Below are positions 22,280 to 33,355 of a DNA stretch of 64,000 bases, piece by piece. A model generated the notes under the pieces. The model worked only from the letters and a program-made list of their open reading frames with translations, did no database searches and had not been told where the DNA came from. Every line of letters begins with the position of its first letter. Position 1 is the first letter of the stretch. This DNA is from Cavia porcellus (taxonomy: Eukaryota; Chordata; Mammalia; Rodentia; Caviidae): NCBI RefSeq assembly GCF_034190915.1, contig NW_026947496.1, forward strand, positions 54,682,501 through 54,746,500, written 5' to 3'. Made by a program: the position numbers and the translations under genes.

Positions 22280-22442
22280 CTGGGACATATACACATAGGC
22301 ACTTTGTAGGTACTATTTCATTTTTAATCCTCACACCATCTCTATGAAGTGGTAATTATCCACATGTTACAGATAAACAACGCAAGCTGAACCACTTGCT
22401 GGAGGGTCACAAGATTTGATAAATGACAAAGTCAAGACTTTC
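22280..22442 (-). repeat. MIR SINE, antisense
   Basis: 'ttttaatcctcacaccatc', 'atctatgaagtggtaatta' type motifs and 'tgttacagataaacaacg' match the MIR reverse complement. Confidence 0.7.
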
Positions 22443-24915
22443 ACTGAACAGAACCAGATCTAACCAAGTAGGCATTTGCCTCTTGCTGCTCCTGATTGCA
22501 CTTGATTTTCTAAGCCCTGGTGGCATCAGTCTTCACCCTGTGGACGTCTGTGACCTTCAAGGAAAGCAATCATTTTTTTTCACTGGTCCAAATGTCTGAG
22601 GCCACTGTGGCATTATCTAGGGGTATAAAATCTGCCCCCATCAATCATTTTGACCTGCCCAGCAAATGCAAAAGCTTTTGGTTACACATATTAATTACTT
22701 CTAAATTCAGTGCAGATAAGCAAAACACTTTGGAAGATCCTGAGCCAGTGTCCTTCAGCTCCTGGCCCCGAGTCACAAAAAGTGTGCTCATTAAAGAGGC
22801 TAATTCTGCAGACTGCTCCAGGATACTGCACCGGGATTTCTGGGTGGGACCCTGGGTAGCTAGATTGTGGGCTTGCCCCCTGCTATCAGTCTGGAGAAGG
22901 CAGTAGCTGGTGCCAACACCTCTTCAGGACAGAGTCTCCTGAATTGTACTTCCCTTCTCTTTTTAGATGTTACTAATCATAAAGGACACTGTGGGCATGA
23001 TGTTTGAAGCATGAGATCTCTTAACTGAGCATGGAGTACCAACTCTAGCCACATACCCTTTCTATCTCCAGAAGATCAAATGACTAGTGACCCAGATAGA
23101 AGACACTGGGGAATGTAGGCCAGTGATGCAGAAGGAAAGGACAGGGTGGGGTACCTCTAGCTGAGAGGTGACCCTTTCTCTTCCATAAACTACAGGTTGA
23201 GTCAGGCTCAGTTTTTTACTCAAGTGCCTATGTGCAAAACTCTGATGTGCAGGTCTTTGTCTGGTGATAACTGCACAGAGGGGTATGACTGGGGAACCTC
23301 CACAGCCTCTGAGGATTAGTTAGGTGTTAGCAGCCAGGCTGCTGAAGGATTTGCTTTGAAAACTAGAATAATATAAATTGTTCGACTCAGTGGAAAATGC
23401 TTTCATGTAGAAGCTAACGAGGAAAACATTGCCTGGAAACAGCCCACCAAATATGCAGCCATATGCCCCTAGTGACTCGTCTTTAAGCAATGAGATGCTT
23501 TGATCCCCAGCCAACTTCTGCTACTCTAAACTTGAATGGAGTTTTCCTGGCCAAGATCTTCACTCAGGGTTGTAATTTAGCATGGTAAGGATGAAATGGT
23601 TTCTGGAAACTCACAGAGAGACACTGAAGTCCCCAGTCTAAGGGCAGGGGCACAGGCTTTGTGCTTGAGACTGGCCATGACCTCCTTGTGGCCCCAGATG
23701 TTTGGGTATAGATCTGGGCTTGAATGTCTGATCCTGCCAAGCTGCAGCCTCTCCAACTGGCTAGATTCCTTGACTTTCTTCTTTCTGGGAGAAGACCAAG
23801 GAACAGTTAATGATGCTTTTGATCTTAAGCCTGAAAAAGGGAATCAAATATTCAAAGAGTAAAGCAAGTATAATTACAAGTTTGATCTAAGGTGAGCTTC
23901 AATAAGGTAAATGACTCCCTGGGATAAATATTGGGAGAGGTTTCTTTGGAGAGAATTGGGGGTGGGCAGGCACCCATACTTGGGGAAGGGTAATGATTTG
24001 TCTTTGCCATCCTATAGGTGACTCGTATTTTGAGGACAGAAAACACATACTTGGGTAGAATGTTTGGATTAATGTCCATTTGGTTGTTCAGTCTGTTGTA
24101 AAGCCACATTTAGGTGTTCCAACCACTTCCTAAATGTTCTAGGGCAGTTTCCATGGCAACATCACTTCATTGATAAAACCTGGATTTAATTTATCAGTCT
24201 GTAGTCCAGGCAAGCTTTCCTGCCACCAGGTGGAGACTGACTCAAATCTATGAATTGGATATTCTTTGCATATTCGAGAGGCAGCTTATTTGATTTGAAA
24301 AGACCCTCAAAGGTGGGCAACCTCAGGGATTTTTCAAGTCTGACTGATCAGACACCCCAAAGGAGCACTTGAAATATACAGATATTTGCTTGTATATGAC
24401 ATTAAATAATTATTGTTTATCTTACTGAGTGTGAATGTGGCATCTGTGACATAGTGATTTGTTTTAGAATTATTCAAACACAAATAAGAGAGGAGTTGGA
24501 TCCCACAGGAAAGAATGGCATAGGCAAATAAGAAACTTGGGGAACAGTTGCTGTTTATAAGGATGTAGACAAGGTTTAGGGATAACAATAGGGGAACAGC
24601 AAGCAATGGTAGGGAAATTGCAATGCCTGGCCCTAAAGCACAAGGGGATGGAATGTTTAAGAACTTATAGATAAATTGCATTCCAGAGAGGTTGGTAGCT
24701 GCATCCTGGGGTAGAGAAACAGCCATTAACAAGAGGGAAGGAGCCACAGAAATGCACAGCCAAACCACCCCATCCTGACAGTTGTCCAGCCTCTGCAGAA
24801 GGGCTGGGGCAGCCAATGAGGCAGCTGTACAGTTTACCCTTCTTGAGTCCCAGAGCAGTTACGCGGCCCTGGTGGGAAATGCAGAATAGCTCCTACAGGA
24901 TAGACTGAACAAATA
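22443..24915. other. Repeat-poor stretch, no gene
   Basis: About 2.5 kb without a recognised repeat. It includes the longest frame of the window, 160 codons on the minus strand (24334-24816). Its translation is hydrophobic, but the sequence belongs to no family I recognise, has no exon-like borders and is probably chance. Confidence 0.45.
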
Positions 24916-25108
24916 CAGTGGTACCTTGGTTCACAAATTCAATTCACTCTGTGCTTCTAGTCAAAAATTGAACTGGATGAAGACTGAATCAAATTTCCCC
25001 ATAAGTTCAACATTGAACGTAACCGCTGAATTTGATTTGTTTTTTGTCCAACTCGGTTTGTGATCAGATTCATGGAACTAATCCAGTTCCTGAACTGAGG
25101 TACCACTT
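24916..25108. mobile_element. Tc1/mariner-type miniature element (MITE), complete
   Basis: The left end CAGTGGTACCTTGGTTCA (24916-24933) is an inverted repeat of the right end TGAACTGAGGTACCACTT (25091-25108), matching at 15 of 18 positions. TA dinucleotides at 24914-24915 and 25109-25110 are the expected target duplication. The 193-bp body has further loose inverted symmetry and no transposase. Terminal bases resemble Tigger-related non-autonomous elements of mammals; the exact family is not asserted. Confidence 0.85.
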
Positions 25109-25237
25109 TACACACAAATGTTTGTAACTGGTGAATCTGGGCAAGGTGTATATTTTTAATCTATTTGTACATTTCTATGATTAAGTTAAGAGCAACACAA
25201 GTTTCCAAGTCCAGATCAAGACCTACAATGTACCTGG

Positions 25238-25640
25238 GTTTTCTGAGTTACTTTTCTTGTTGCTAAGACAAAATACCTGACACCTAAAGTTAAAGAGACA
25301 AAAAGTTCATTTGGCTCAGTTTGTAGAGGTTTCAGTCCATAAAGTCTGGTCCCAAGGCAAGATGGCATGCCAAAGGAGTAACAGTTCACTGTGACAGAAA
25401 ACAGCAAAAGTCACAAGAGCAAAAAGGGGAAAACAAGCCTCTTTCTTCCCCTTTTTCCAGACTGTTATGATTAGGGTGGTGACAATCCAATCAGTGGAAT
25501 GATCCAGCAATGACCCACCCTAAATCCTAGCATTGCATCATGAATCAACCATAAACTCTAGATTTAGCTACCTCTGAAAAAGCCCACTTCCCATGACTAC
25601 ATGAGGCTTTGGGGGAACATGCAAACACAAACTATAACAT
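25238..25640 (-). repeat. ERVL-MaLR solo LTR, antisense
   Basis: 'cttttcttgttgctaagac', 'aaaatacctgacacctaaa', 'tcatttggctcagtttgtag', 'aggtttcagtccataaag', ending 'acacaaactataacatg'. This is a MaLR LTR of the rodent ORR1/MT style in reverse. Same subgroup as 27434-27814 and 47254-47530. Confidence 0.8.
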
Positions 25641-25689
25641 GAGTTTGAAAAAGATCTCCAGTTTTGACCATTCGTCTGACCTAAGTCTT

Positions 25690-25792
25690 TCCTTTCACAA
25701 AGGAAACTGAGCACCAAGGGAAGTTAAGTGACTTGTCCAAAATCCCAGAAGGTCTCTGATGGAGTTTGATCAGAAAATCAGATACCACACCC
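25690..25792 (-). repeat. MIR SINE fragment, antisense
   Basis: 'cacaaaggaaactgagcacc', 'gggaagttaagtgacttgtcc' type run and 'aaaatcccagaaggtct' match the MIR reverse complement core. Confidence 0.7.
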
Positions 25793-26600
25793 AGGGAAGC
25801 TTTTTCGTAATAGCTTGAGCAGTCCCAAAAGCAAAAATATCCTAGTGTTCCAAGAGTTTGGTGTACATTTGGTGTAGGTCTAATAGTACCCATTATTTCT
25901 ATCAGTTCCTGTGTGTCTCCCGATGAGACAAATAATGGGGTTATTTTCATTTCCTTTTGTTCCCTTTTCTGAGCAGATTAGGTAGCCCTTCACCAATGTC
26001 ACCTGGCCATTGGAGATGTAGACATAGGCTTATGTGATTCTGAGGCCCTAGCTCTCAGCCACCACCCACTTTCCAGCCTGTCACACTCTTTTCTAAAATC
26101 CAGCATGTGTTGACAGTGTCATTTTCAGTTTGCTTCTCCAAACCAGTTTGGAAAGGGTTTCTATAGCACTGTCATATTCACACATCACTTTTCATATTCA
26201 GCTGGGGCAGTGATGAGACTTTCCTAAGTTCCTAGAGGACAGTGACTGAGGATAAACATAAAGTAAAAACCATACAAAATCAATCACTATATTGTTCAAG
26301 AAATCAATAGATAGATAGATAGATAGATAGACAGATAGCAAAGGTAAGATTTATCAAAAATCACAACAGTAGTTTCCTCTCAGGAGTAGGATGGAAGATT
26401 AAAATGTGTCAAATATATTAGTAAATTCTTTTATTTTTCAAGTGGCCTAAAGGATAAATAAGTATTATTCTTTAAGTTTTGTATATAGTAAGTATGTTTT
26501 GTATGCATGATAGATATCACAAAAAATAGAAAATAAATTAGAGAAGTTCATGTATTCATCTTCTGTGATTTACCATAACACAAGACATCTCTAACAACAC
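25793..26600. other. Unique sequence with a GATA microsatellite
   Basis: No gene. The tetranucleotide repeat at 26307-26338 is listed separately. The flanks are AT-rich. Confidence 0.5.
26307..26338 (+). repeat. (ATAG)n microsatellite
   Basis: Six ATAG units (26307-26330) followed by ACAGATAG. Likely length-polymorphic. Confidence 0.95.
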
Positions 26601-26604
26601 CCAC

Positions 26605-26692
26605 CCTTTCCTAGATTATGAGTTCTACCAGGACAGTGCCCTGTCTTGGCCATCATTGCCTCCTCTGGTTCCTCCCATGTCTATTTCTCTGA
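26605..26692 (+). repeat. L2 LINE 3' fragment
   Basis: 'cctagattatgagttctacc' and 'aggacagtgccctgtctt' correspond to the L2 3' motif CTAGACTGTGAGCTCC...GGGCAGGG. Short and old. Confidence 0.6.
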
Positions 26693-26753
26693 AAGCAATG
26701 GTTCACCAACCAGACCTCTCATCCTGCATGCCAGCAACAACCAATCTGGCCTA

Positions 26754-26826
26754 AGTTAAACTCAGAGTTATGTTTGAGCCAGGAGGGATTAAACTCTGAG
26801 TTAAACTCAGAGTTATGTTTGGGCCA
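26754..26826 (+). repeat. 45-bp-period duplication containing a perfect 23-bp palindrome
   Basis: Two 28-bp copies (26754-26781 and 26799-26826) start AGTTAAACTCAGAGTTATG and differ at one base. They are separated by 17 bp. The second copy and spacer form AACTCTGAGTT-A-AACTCAGAGTT (26792-26814), a perfect palindrome. The first copy lacks the left arm within the repeat. Confidence 0.92.
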
Positions 26827-27309
26827 CTGAACTCAAATGGCCTGTTCCCTGGGAGGAATCTGGTACCTGGGTGAGAGAAGCTTTCAACATCTTAGTTCCT
26901 GCAGGTATGAGTGGGCCAGGAGAAAGTCTCTCTTTCCTTTAAAAAAAATTCATGTTCTCTTTGAGTTTAGGAAAAGATCATCTTGATGCCACCCACAGTA
27001 TGCCAAGAGTACTGGTATCACAGTCCACCGCAGCCACGAGGTATGAGGTTATCACAGGGGTGGATGGAACAGGGCCAGTAGAGTCAAGATTGAATTGCTG
27101 TCTGGCTGCTCCTCTTGGCAGCACTGAGCACATTTGGAATTGTAGTCTCTGATTTTTCTGTTCCACAACAGAGGCAGGGGCCATCATGCTCCTTGGAGTC
27201 CTTACTGTACAGCACTGGGTATGGCCAAGTGAATATGGCCAGAAAATGGGAGATGCAGCCAAGCCCATGAGTCCTACAGGTCTCACTTAGGTATCACTTT
27301 ACATTCTTG

Positions 27310-27395
27310 GGCTGAGAATGTGGCTCAGTGGACAATTGCCTAGCATGTGAAGGCCTTGTGTTAACATCCGCAGTACCATGATATCAATCAAACAA
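27310..27395 (+). repeat. ID-type SINE
   Basis: 'gggctgagaatgtggctcag', 'attgcctagcatgtgaagg' and the tail 'tgatatcaatcaaacaaac'. Box A is kept (TGGCTCAGTGG); box B is damaged (GTGTTAACATCC). Old copy. Confidence 0.82.
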
Positions 27396-27433
27396 ACAAT
27401 AAATAAGAGGTCTTTTTTTTTTTAATCCCAGAC

Positions 27434-27814
27434 TGTCTTGGTTACTTTTTCTTGTTACTGAGGCAAAATACTTGATGTCCAAAATGAAGGAAGGAAAGGT
27501 TTATTTAGCTTACAGTTTTTGGAGGTTTCAGTCCACACTCAGCTGGCTCCAAGGGGGTGTGGGTGGCATGGCTAAGGGGCAGCAATTCATGGTGACCACA
27601 AGTGACAAGAGCAGGAAAGGGCAGAAAAAGGAAAAAGCAAATCTCTTTCCCTTCTTTATATTGTATGCTGGCTATCTGCCCCTGGGTGGGTGCAGCACTC
27701 ATACCACCAATCCCAGCACTAGACTATGAAACAATCATAAAAGCTAGATTCAGCCATCTCCATGACTGCACATGGAGTCATGGGGGGGGGGGCACCTAGA
27801 CACAAACCATAACA
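27434..27814 (-). repeat. ERVL-MaLR solo LTR, antisense, complete ends
   Basis: Begins TGTCTTGGTTACTTTTTC and ends AAACCATAACA, i.e. TG...CA. Flanks CAGAC (left) and CTGAC (right) form an imperfect 5-bp target duplication. Internal landmarks are 'gaaggaaaggtttatttag' and 'ggaggtttcagtccacac'. A 12-G run at 27782-27792 lies near its 5' end in element orientation. Among the better preserved LTRs here. Confidence 0.85.
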
Positions 27815-27834
27815 CTGACACACTCTAGTTGTCT

Positions 27835-28230
27835 CTGAGCTCTTCCCTGCAGGTCTGCACAGCCCTGGCCGCTCTGCATGGTACAAGCCTATAGGCTGTC
27901 TCTTCTACGCCCATTCCAGCCTCTTCTCTTCCTGTAATTGTTCCCTCTTCATTCCCCTGCTCTGCTTATTTCACCACTTACGGGATTTTGAAATGCTGCA
28001 TTCTTATTAGGCTCAAAATCACCTCCAGAAAGCCTTTCTTATCTCCCTTTTTAGGACTTCTCTTTCCTGTGGCCACCTCACATAAGAAAGTTTTGCCCCT
28101 AGACTGAGATAGCCCTTTGAACATAGGAATCAGACCTGATTCAGCTCTCTGTGGCTGTCTCTTGGCAGTACCTGGCACTGGGCTGGGTTTACCTGTAGTA
28201 CTATCTGGTAGTGAAGAGACCCTCCTCCTG
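27835..28230 (+). repeat. L2 LINE 3' fragment
   Basis: 'cacctccagaaagcctttc', 'ttatctccctttttagg', 'ccctttgaacataggaatc' and 'cagtacctggcactggg' follow L2 3' order. Start uncertain; the 27835-27950 part is less sure. Confidence 0.65.
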
Positions 28231-28687
28231 ATTAGAACTCTAGATTTAACACTGTTGGCTTGGACAAGTTTCTTATGATTAGCTCACTGGTCAGTGAAAA
28301 TGGCCTTCTGTGTCCAAACAAGAGTTTCCAAACCACCTGAGTTTCCAGGAAAGTCATCATGCCCTCTACCTAGAGAAAGCAGGGCAGGATAAGCATTTTA
28401 ATAACTGGCATGTGGTAGTCTGGGTACTAAGCTGGGTCAGTGAGAAGGAGGGATTTCAGCAAGGCCTGTCCTTCTCTGTCCCATCTAATATCTTTTCTCT
28501 GTTCACCTGTAAGTCATCAAAAGCAAGAATTAAATATTGATGTTTTATTTGGGAGATGCAAAGCTACAGCATTAGGAGTAAGGAAATTGAAGCAAGACAA
28601 GGAAAGTTAGCAGGTAATGCAAGGTGGCACGTTTCCAACCTGGATACCACTGGGCACTGGGAACCAACTGCTTCATGACAAGCATTT
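28231..28687. other. Unique intergenic sequence, no gene
   Basis: Nothing recognised. Confidence 0.45.
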
Positions 28688-28766
28688 TTATGTTTTGTAC
28701 AGTTAGAGATAGAACACAGGGCTTTGTACATGAGTGCCCTACCAGTAACCCATAGCCCCAGCTCAT
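28688..28766 (-). repeat. Degenerate ID-type SINE, antisense
   Basis: 'gttagagatagaacacaggg', 'ctttgtacatgagtgcccta' and 'gtaacccatagccccagc' are a decayed reverse complement of the ID core. Confidence 0.65.
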
Positions 28767-29079
28767 CATGACAAGCTTTAGCAAGGCATAGTGGGTATGT
28801 CTATGACTGTTTGGGAAGTCTCACCATAGGCTGTTCTGAGGAGAAAGCATGACCTGCATGGACAGCAAGAAGAAGTATTTATGTGCCTGGCTCTGACCTA
28901 CTTCCCACTAGTCAGATCTTACCCCCTAAGCATTAACTCCCCCAAGCTTCTAATTTCTGTGATGCCAGATCCCACCCCTGTAGTGAGGCATTTCACTTAT
29001 GTCTGGTGAGAAGAGATTGAAATGTGGGACATTTTGGTGATGAGTTCCAGAGAGAATATAATATGGTGCATATGACATG

Positions 29080-29208
29080 TCTAACACAACCCAGCAAGGT
29101 TTCTCTCATTTTCCAGAACAGGAAATAAGATGTAGTGATCCAAAGACCTTTCTGAGGTCACATAGCTAATTAAATGAAGGGTAAGTTCAAGGTATGAACA
29201 TAATCTGG
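29080..29208 (-). repeat. MIR SINE fragment, antisense
   Basis: 'ttttccagaacaggaaataa', 'tctgaggtcacatagctaa' and 'gggtaagttcaaggtatg' follow the MIR reverse complement. Confidence 0.65.
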
Positions 29209-31335
29209 ATCTAGATACTGTGGAAACCAAGACAAAAATCCTACATTTTATGAATCAGGCAAAGGACAGTCACTAAAGGGTTTTAAACTGAGGAATAACA
29301 TAGAGATAAAGAGCTTTTAAGTAAAGTTCTTAATTTTTAATCTGCCCCATCTTTCCCTCTGGCTGAGCAGCAAAAGCAGGTGACTTCAGAGAGGTTGCAG
29401 ATCTGAGAGAGTTTTGGAGAGTCTTGAGGAATTCTCTGATGGATCCTGGGCTTCCTTTGGGCTTCAGCATAGCCTCTTAATCTTTTTCTGTTTTAACTAA
29501 ACCTGCTAAAGGGATAAATGCCCAAAAGTAGAAAGATGTGGGTAGAAGGCAAAATAAGAGGAAAAGGAGATTGACCTAAAGACTAGGAGCAAGAGGACCA
29601 TGTATCTGTCCCTTGTTGGTCTGTGGTTCTGGAGATTTTTGCTGAGATGGTCAGATCTTGTAAATTGTCAGCCATGCTGACCACACCTATATGGCTGATA
29701 CCTGGTATGCGTCTGTATTTGTCACCAGGCCCATCAGAGCAGAAGAAAGACCATGAACAGCCTTTCAACTGCATCTATTGGGCTTTTCTCCTCTGTGTTT
29801 GTGCCAGTGACTCATGAGGCAGGAATGCTTAGTACAAGCTTTCCACAGTTCTCACATTAAGTAAGGTCTTAAAACTGAGGGCATTCCTGCTGGGTACCCC
29901 TTTCCAGGCCCTGGAGTTCTCTGTTTTTTATGATGCAGATGTGAGCTGTTGAGGTAGGAAGGAGATTTTTTGGGACTCTCACTTACTCATAAAAACATCC
30001 TGGATTTCTAAAGTAAGCAATGACCAACCCCCCCCCCCCCCCCCAGCTATCACCATCTCAACAGTGTAGGAATCAAACACTGTGGCGGTACAGGAGCCCA
30101 AGAAGACAGAACAGTCCTGGCCTCATTGAAGGGCATGGAGGGGGCCAATAACACTTTAGGTGTTAAAGAGGCTCCTATTCAGGAACAGAGTAAGGTATTG
30201 TTGGAGTACAGTTATGGGACATCACAGAGACTCCACTTGACTTGGTTCCTTGGAGGATATCTTCAGATGCTCATCACAGGTTACACCCATTCCTGGAACA
30301 CTGCCCTCCCCTGAGGGCATCCTCTAGGGCCCTTTGCACATCATTATGCAAGGGGCATTCACTGACAGTAAGTCCTCTGAGAAGCAGTGAGAATCACTTG
30401 GGAGCAAGAGCTTACACATTCTACTTGGGTGCCTCAGCTGGCACCCTAAGGTTGTGAACATCACTCTGCCATGAGAGAAGTGTTGAATGCTTGGTGGGTC
30501 ACACATCCTTGAGTTGTGTACTCCATTGCTTTCAGAGGACAGAGGTATATCCAAGATGCACACTGACTTCCCATCATCCTAGGCAGGCTGGTACATGGCC
30601 TGCCATTGCCTCAGTCTCTCAGCCTCCATCTCAGCCATGGACCAGCTGTACCTGGGACCAAGGGGAATCCAGACCCACTTCAGACCAGAATGGCAGCCAG
30701 TTACTGTGTTATCATCACAGGTGGAGTCTGTGCATAAGTACCTAACACATTAGAATTTTTTTATGACTAAGTAGAGAGAAAAAAAATCAATCCTTTCAAG
30801 ATGGATGACAATTTACCCATCTGCCATGACACCATCTACTGCTTTAGAGGTTATGGCTGATGAGTTCCCATGGTCCATACCCAGAAACAGCCTCAAAATA
30901 TTCAATGAGCATGTCATTCAAACACAACTGGTGAACTGGAGGCACTTTGGGGGATGAAATTTACTGTGTTATCGTATATATACATATTTTTTTTAAAAAA
31001 AATTACCCATCAGCCAATAATTTTATAGCTTGTTGAAAATAAGACCAGAAATCTCAGAATCAAAAGAACCTCACCCTCTCTATGTGTGTCAGTGTTGCCC
31101 AAATGTTTTTGAACAAGTCATCTATCATCTCTGAGCTTGAGGTCTTTGGCCGTAGATCGGGAATGTCAGTATTCTTCCATTATACTACAATGGAAGGAGA
31201 AAGCATTCGCAAACGCACCTGATACAATAATCTAAAGCATTACAGAAGCATAGATCTTTATTATTAATAATAATCCCATTAGCTTTGGGGCGGTAAATGC
31301 TGATTTCTCTCCATGATATTAATATTATAAAAGGA
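29209..31335. other. Unique sequence with a poly-C tract, no gene
   Basis: No exon or known repeat. A 17-C run lies at 30028-30044. Frames up to 84 codons at 30126-30745 are not supported. Short T and A runs lie near 30985-31000. Confidence 0.5.
30028..30044 (+). repeat. Homopolymer C17
   Basis: Uninterrupted C run, uncommon in mammalian DNA compared with A/T runs; prone to sequencing error, so its length is uncertain. Confidence 0.9.
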
Positions 31336-31545
31336 GTAGATATATCAGGGCATGGTAGTTCATGCCTGTAATTCCAGTGTGGTGAGAGGCTGAGGCAGCA
31401 GGATTTTGAGTTTGAGCCCAGAATGTGCAACTTGGCAACTTTAGGGAGCTATCTGAAGATATAAAAGATTTAAAAAGATCTGGGGATGTAGCTCAGTGCA
31501 AAGGCCTTGATAAAATAACCTGTACTGCAAAGGTAAATAAATAGA
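31336..31545 (+). repeat. B1-ID dimeric SINE (B4-like)
   Basis: Left half 'gggcatggtagttcatgcc', 'tgtaattccagtgtgg' and 'aggctgaggcagcaggat'; right half 'gatctggggatgtagctcag' then 'tgcaaaggccttgataaaat'. Ends in 'aaataaatagagaaataaat'. Confidence 0.85.
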
Positions 31546-32301
31546 GAAATAAATACTTGTAGTAGATGTGTCTTGGGTAACCCTAAGTTCCTGTCACTAA
31601 CTCTTTATCAATGTATTATTCAAAAGGCTAGGAAAACTCTCTCTGAGCCTTCTTATTTTACAGATTCTGTCATCCACTAAAATATGGGTTCCATAAGTTT
31701 ATGGTCCAGTTACACAAGTAGCTTTCCTGTGGCCTGCTATAAGCAATCTCCAAATGCAACCTCTGGCCAGAGAAATTCTTCCTCTAGATCCAGACCTTCT
31801 TGGTTATATTCAGGGCTATCATCCATTATCTAAAACTCTTGGGGTAGATGTACTATAAAGTTTAGAATTTTTAAGATGTTAGAAAGATGAAGAGTTATAA
31901 GTAGCATTTCTTATTTATACTTATAATCAAACCCACTACTATTTCTTAACAGCAAAACACATAACTATTCACACTAACTGGGCTAAACAGTTTTGCAAAG
32001 CATTTTGTGTTGGATTTTGTGCTGAAAATCAGGATTCTGTGAATTGATAAATTTAAGTTGGATTCAGTTCTGATTGTTAAATCTGCTACTAAAATTTTTT
32101 TTTAAAAGTTTGGTTTTTGGAGATTTCTGTATTTTGGCCTTTCAGAGGAGTGGTGGTAGGCCTGAACTTCTGTATTTCACAGGGAGGAGAAGTTCAAGAA
32201 GGCGGCTGCCAACAAGGATAAAACTGGCCAGGACCTTAACAGGCAGAAGTTCAAGTGAATAAAAAGGACACGGCTTTTGCTTCACTACCCATGCAGTGCT
32301 G
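31546..32301. other. Unique intergenic sequence
   Basis: No known repeat. At 32180-32257 one frame (EEKFKKAAANKDKTGQ... to a stop) looks lysine-rich and somewhat protein-like, and an AATAAAA lies just after the stop. It is too short to assign and is preceded by stop codons. Confidence 0.4.
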
Positions 32302-32449
32302 CCTCTTCCACATTCTTTTTTTTTTTTTTTTTTTTTTTTTGTCTTTTTCCTTTTCATTGGTACCAGGGATCGAACTCACGACTGCCTGCTTCCAAGGCAG
32401 GCGCTTATGCCGCTGAGCTAAATCCCCAGCTCCACCTCTTCCACATTCT
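32302..32449 (-). mobile_element. Young tRNA-derived SINE (ID-like), antisense, perfect TSD
   Basis: The SINE body is 32317-32434, flanked by perfect 15-bp duplications CCTCTTCCACATTCT (32302-32316 and 32435-32449). In its own orientation it starts GCTGGGGATTTAGCTCAGCG (box A intact), carries GAGTTCGATCCC (box B intact) and ends with an A/G-rich block and a long A tail (T24 on the plus strand). The anticodon-loop position reads TGG. Intact promoter boxes and perfect duplications mark it as one of the youngest insertions here. Confidence 0.93.
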
Positions 32450-32524
32450 GAGGGCTGCTGCCTGGCTGGTGCTCTGAACCACAGCTTGTGCAGTGTTATT
32501 CCAGACTTCACACCCTGCCACAGT

Positions 32525-32700
32525 CCCTAACATTCTGCTCCATAGTCTGACTCACAAGGCCTTTCGTGATCTAATCCATGCCTGATCTCATGTCTCATCT
32601 CACGACTTTGCTCCACAAATAACCCATACTGGCAGACCCTCTACCCTGGGTACTTCAGTGTTTGTACCCTCACTTCCCTTTCATTCTGCTAAGCCCACAC
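32525..32700 (+). repeat. L2 LINE fragment
   Basis: 'aaggcctttcgtgatctaat', 'ccatgcctgatctcatgtc', 'cccatactggcagacc' match the L2 3' coding/UTR region (AAGGCCCTGCATGATCTGG-type). Confidence 0.75.
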
Positions 32701-32889
32701 TCAGGCAGCATGAGCTGGATCTGCTGCTACCAGTGCTTTACACAGGGCTAAGTATATGGTTCTGGGCACGTGGTTGTCCACCTGAGAAACTAGGCTCCAG
32801 CAGTGAAGAGATGCCATGCCTTTGTCACTGCAGTGCCTAATCCCATGCACAACATGTGGGTGTGAAATACATATGTATGCTGAGGCACC
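32701..32889. other. Unique sequence between L2 pieces
   Basis: Not recognised; possibly a decayed or inserted segment, since L2-like sequence resumes after it. Confidence 0.4.
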
Positions 32890-33130
32890 CCTGCTTAAAA
32901 CTCTACTACTATCCTTAAAAGAAAGCTCCAAACCCTAACAAGATCCTCCAAACTTATCTCTGCCTTCTTCTTCTGCTTTATCTCCCAGCACTCATCCTTC
33001 CATCTGTGGTCCAGCTTCAGCTTTGTTTGGTTTATGGGGGGTCCTATTCTCCTTCCCTTTCACCCAGGTAACCCCCACTTTCCCTACATCTCTCAACATC
33101 AGTGTCACTTTGTCAGAGAATGCTGTTCCT
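32890..33130 (+). repeat. L2 LINE fragment
   Basis: 'ctccaaaccctaacaagatc', 'atctctcaacatcagtgtca' and 'ctttgtcagagaatgctg' follow L2 3' order (TCAAATGTCACTTCCTCAGAGAGG-type motif). Confidence 0.65.
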
Positions 33131-33229
33131 TTGCTTCACAGCCCATGTGATAGAGCCAGCTAACTGCCCATTCAACATCCATTCTTCCCTTTGTCCTTAG
33201 TTTTAAGGCTGTGACTTTATTTTATAGTG

Positions 33230-33355
33230 ACAGTGGGCACTGTTTTTTTTTTTTTCTTTTTTCCCAGATACTGGGGATTGAAGTCATGACCTAGCACTTG
33301 CCAGGCAGGTGCTTATGCCACTAAGCTAAACCCCCAGCCCAACAGTGGGCACTGT
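33230..33355 (-). mobile_element. Young tRNA-derived SINE (ID-like), antisense, perfect TSD
   Basis: Body 33244-33341, flanked by perfect 14-bp duplications ACAGTGGGCACTGT (33230-33243 and 33342-33355). Reverse complement starts GGGCTGGGGGTTTAGCTTAG, with box A one base off, then CATAAGCACCTGCCTGGCAA and a box B CTTCAATCCCC. The anticodon-loop position reads GGC. Tail T-rich on the plus strand with one C. Confidence 0.92.

Noticed and set aside
30126..30745. Series of 60-84-codon frames suggestive of a spliced gene
   Set aside because: Frames change phase and strand with no splice-site pairing that I could support.
32180..32257. Lysine-rich frame ending in a stop followed by AATAAAA, as a processed pseudogene
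   Set aside because: Only about 24 codons, stops just upstream, no poly-A tail or target duplication of its own, and no protein recognised.
32317..32434. tRNA gene
   Set aside because: Box A and box B are present, but the 3' half does not complete an acceptor stem, and the A-tail and target duplications show a SINE.
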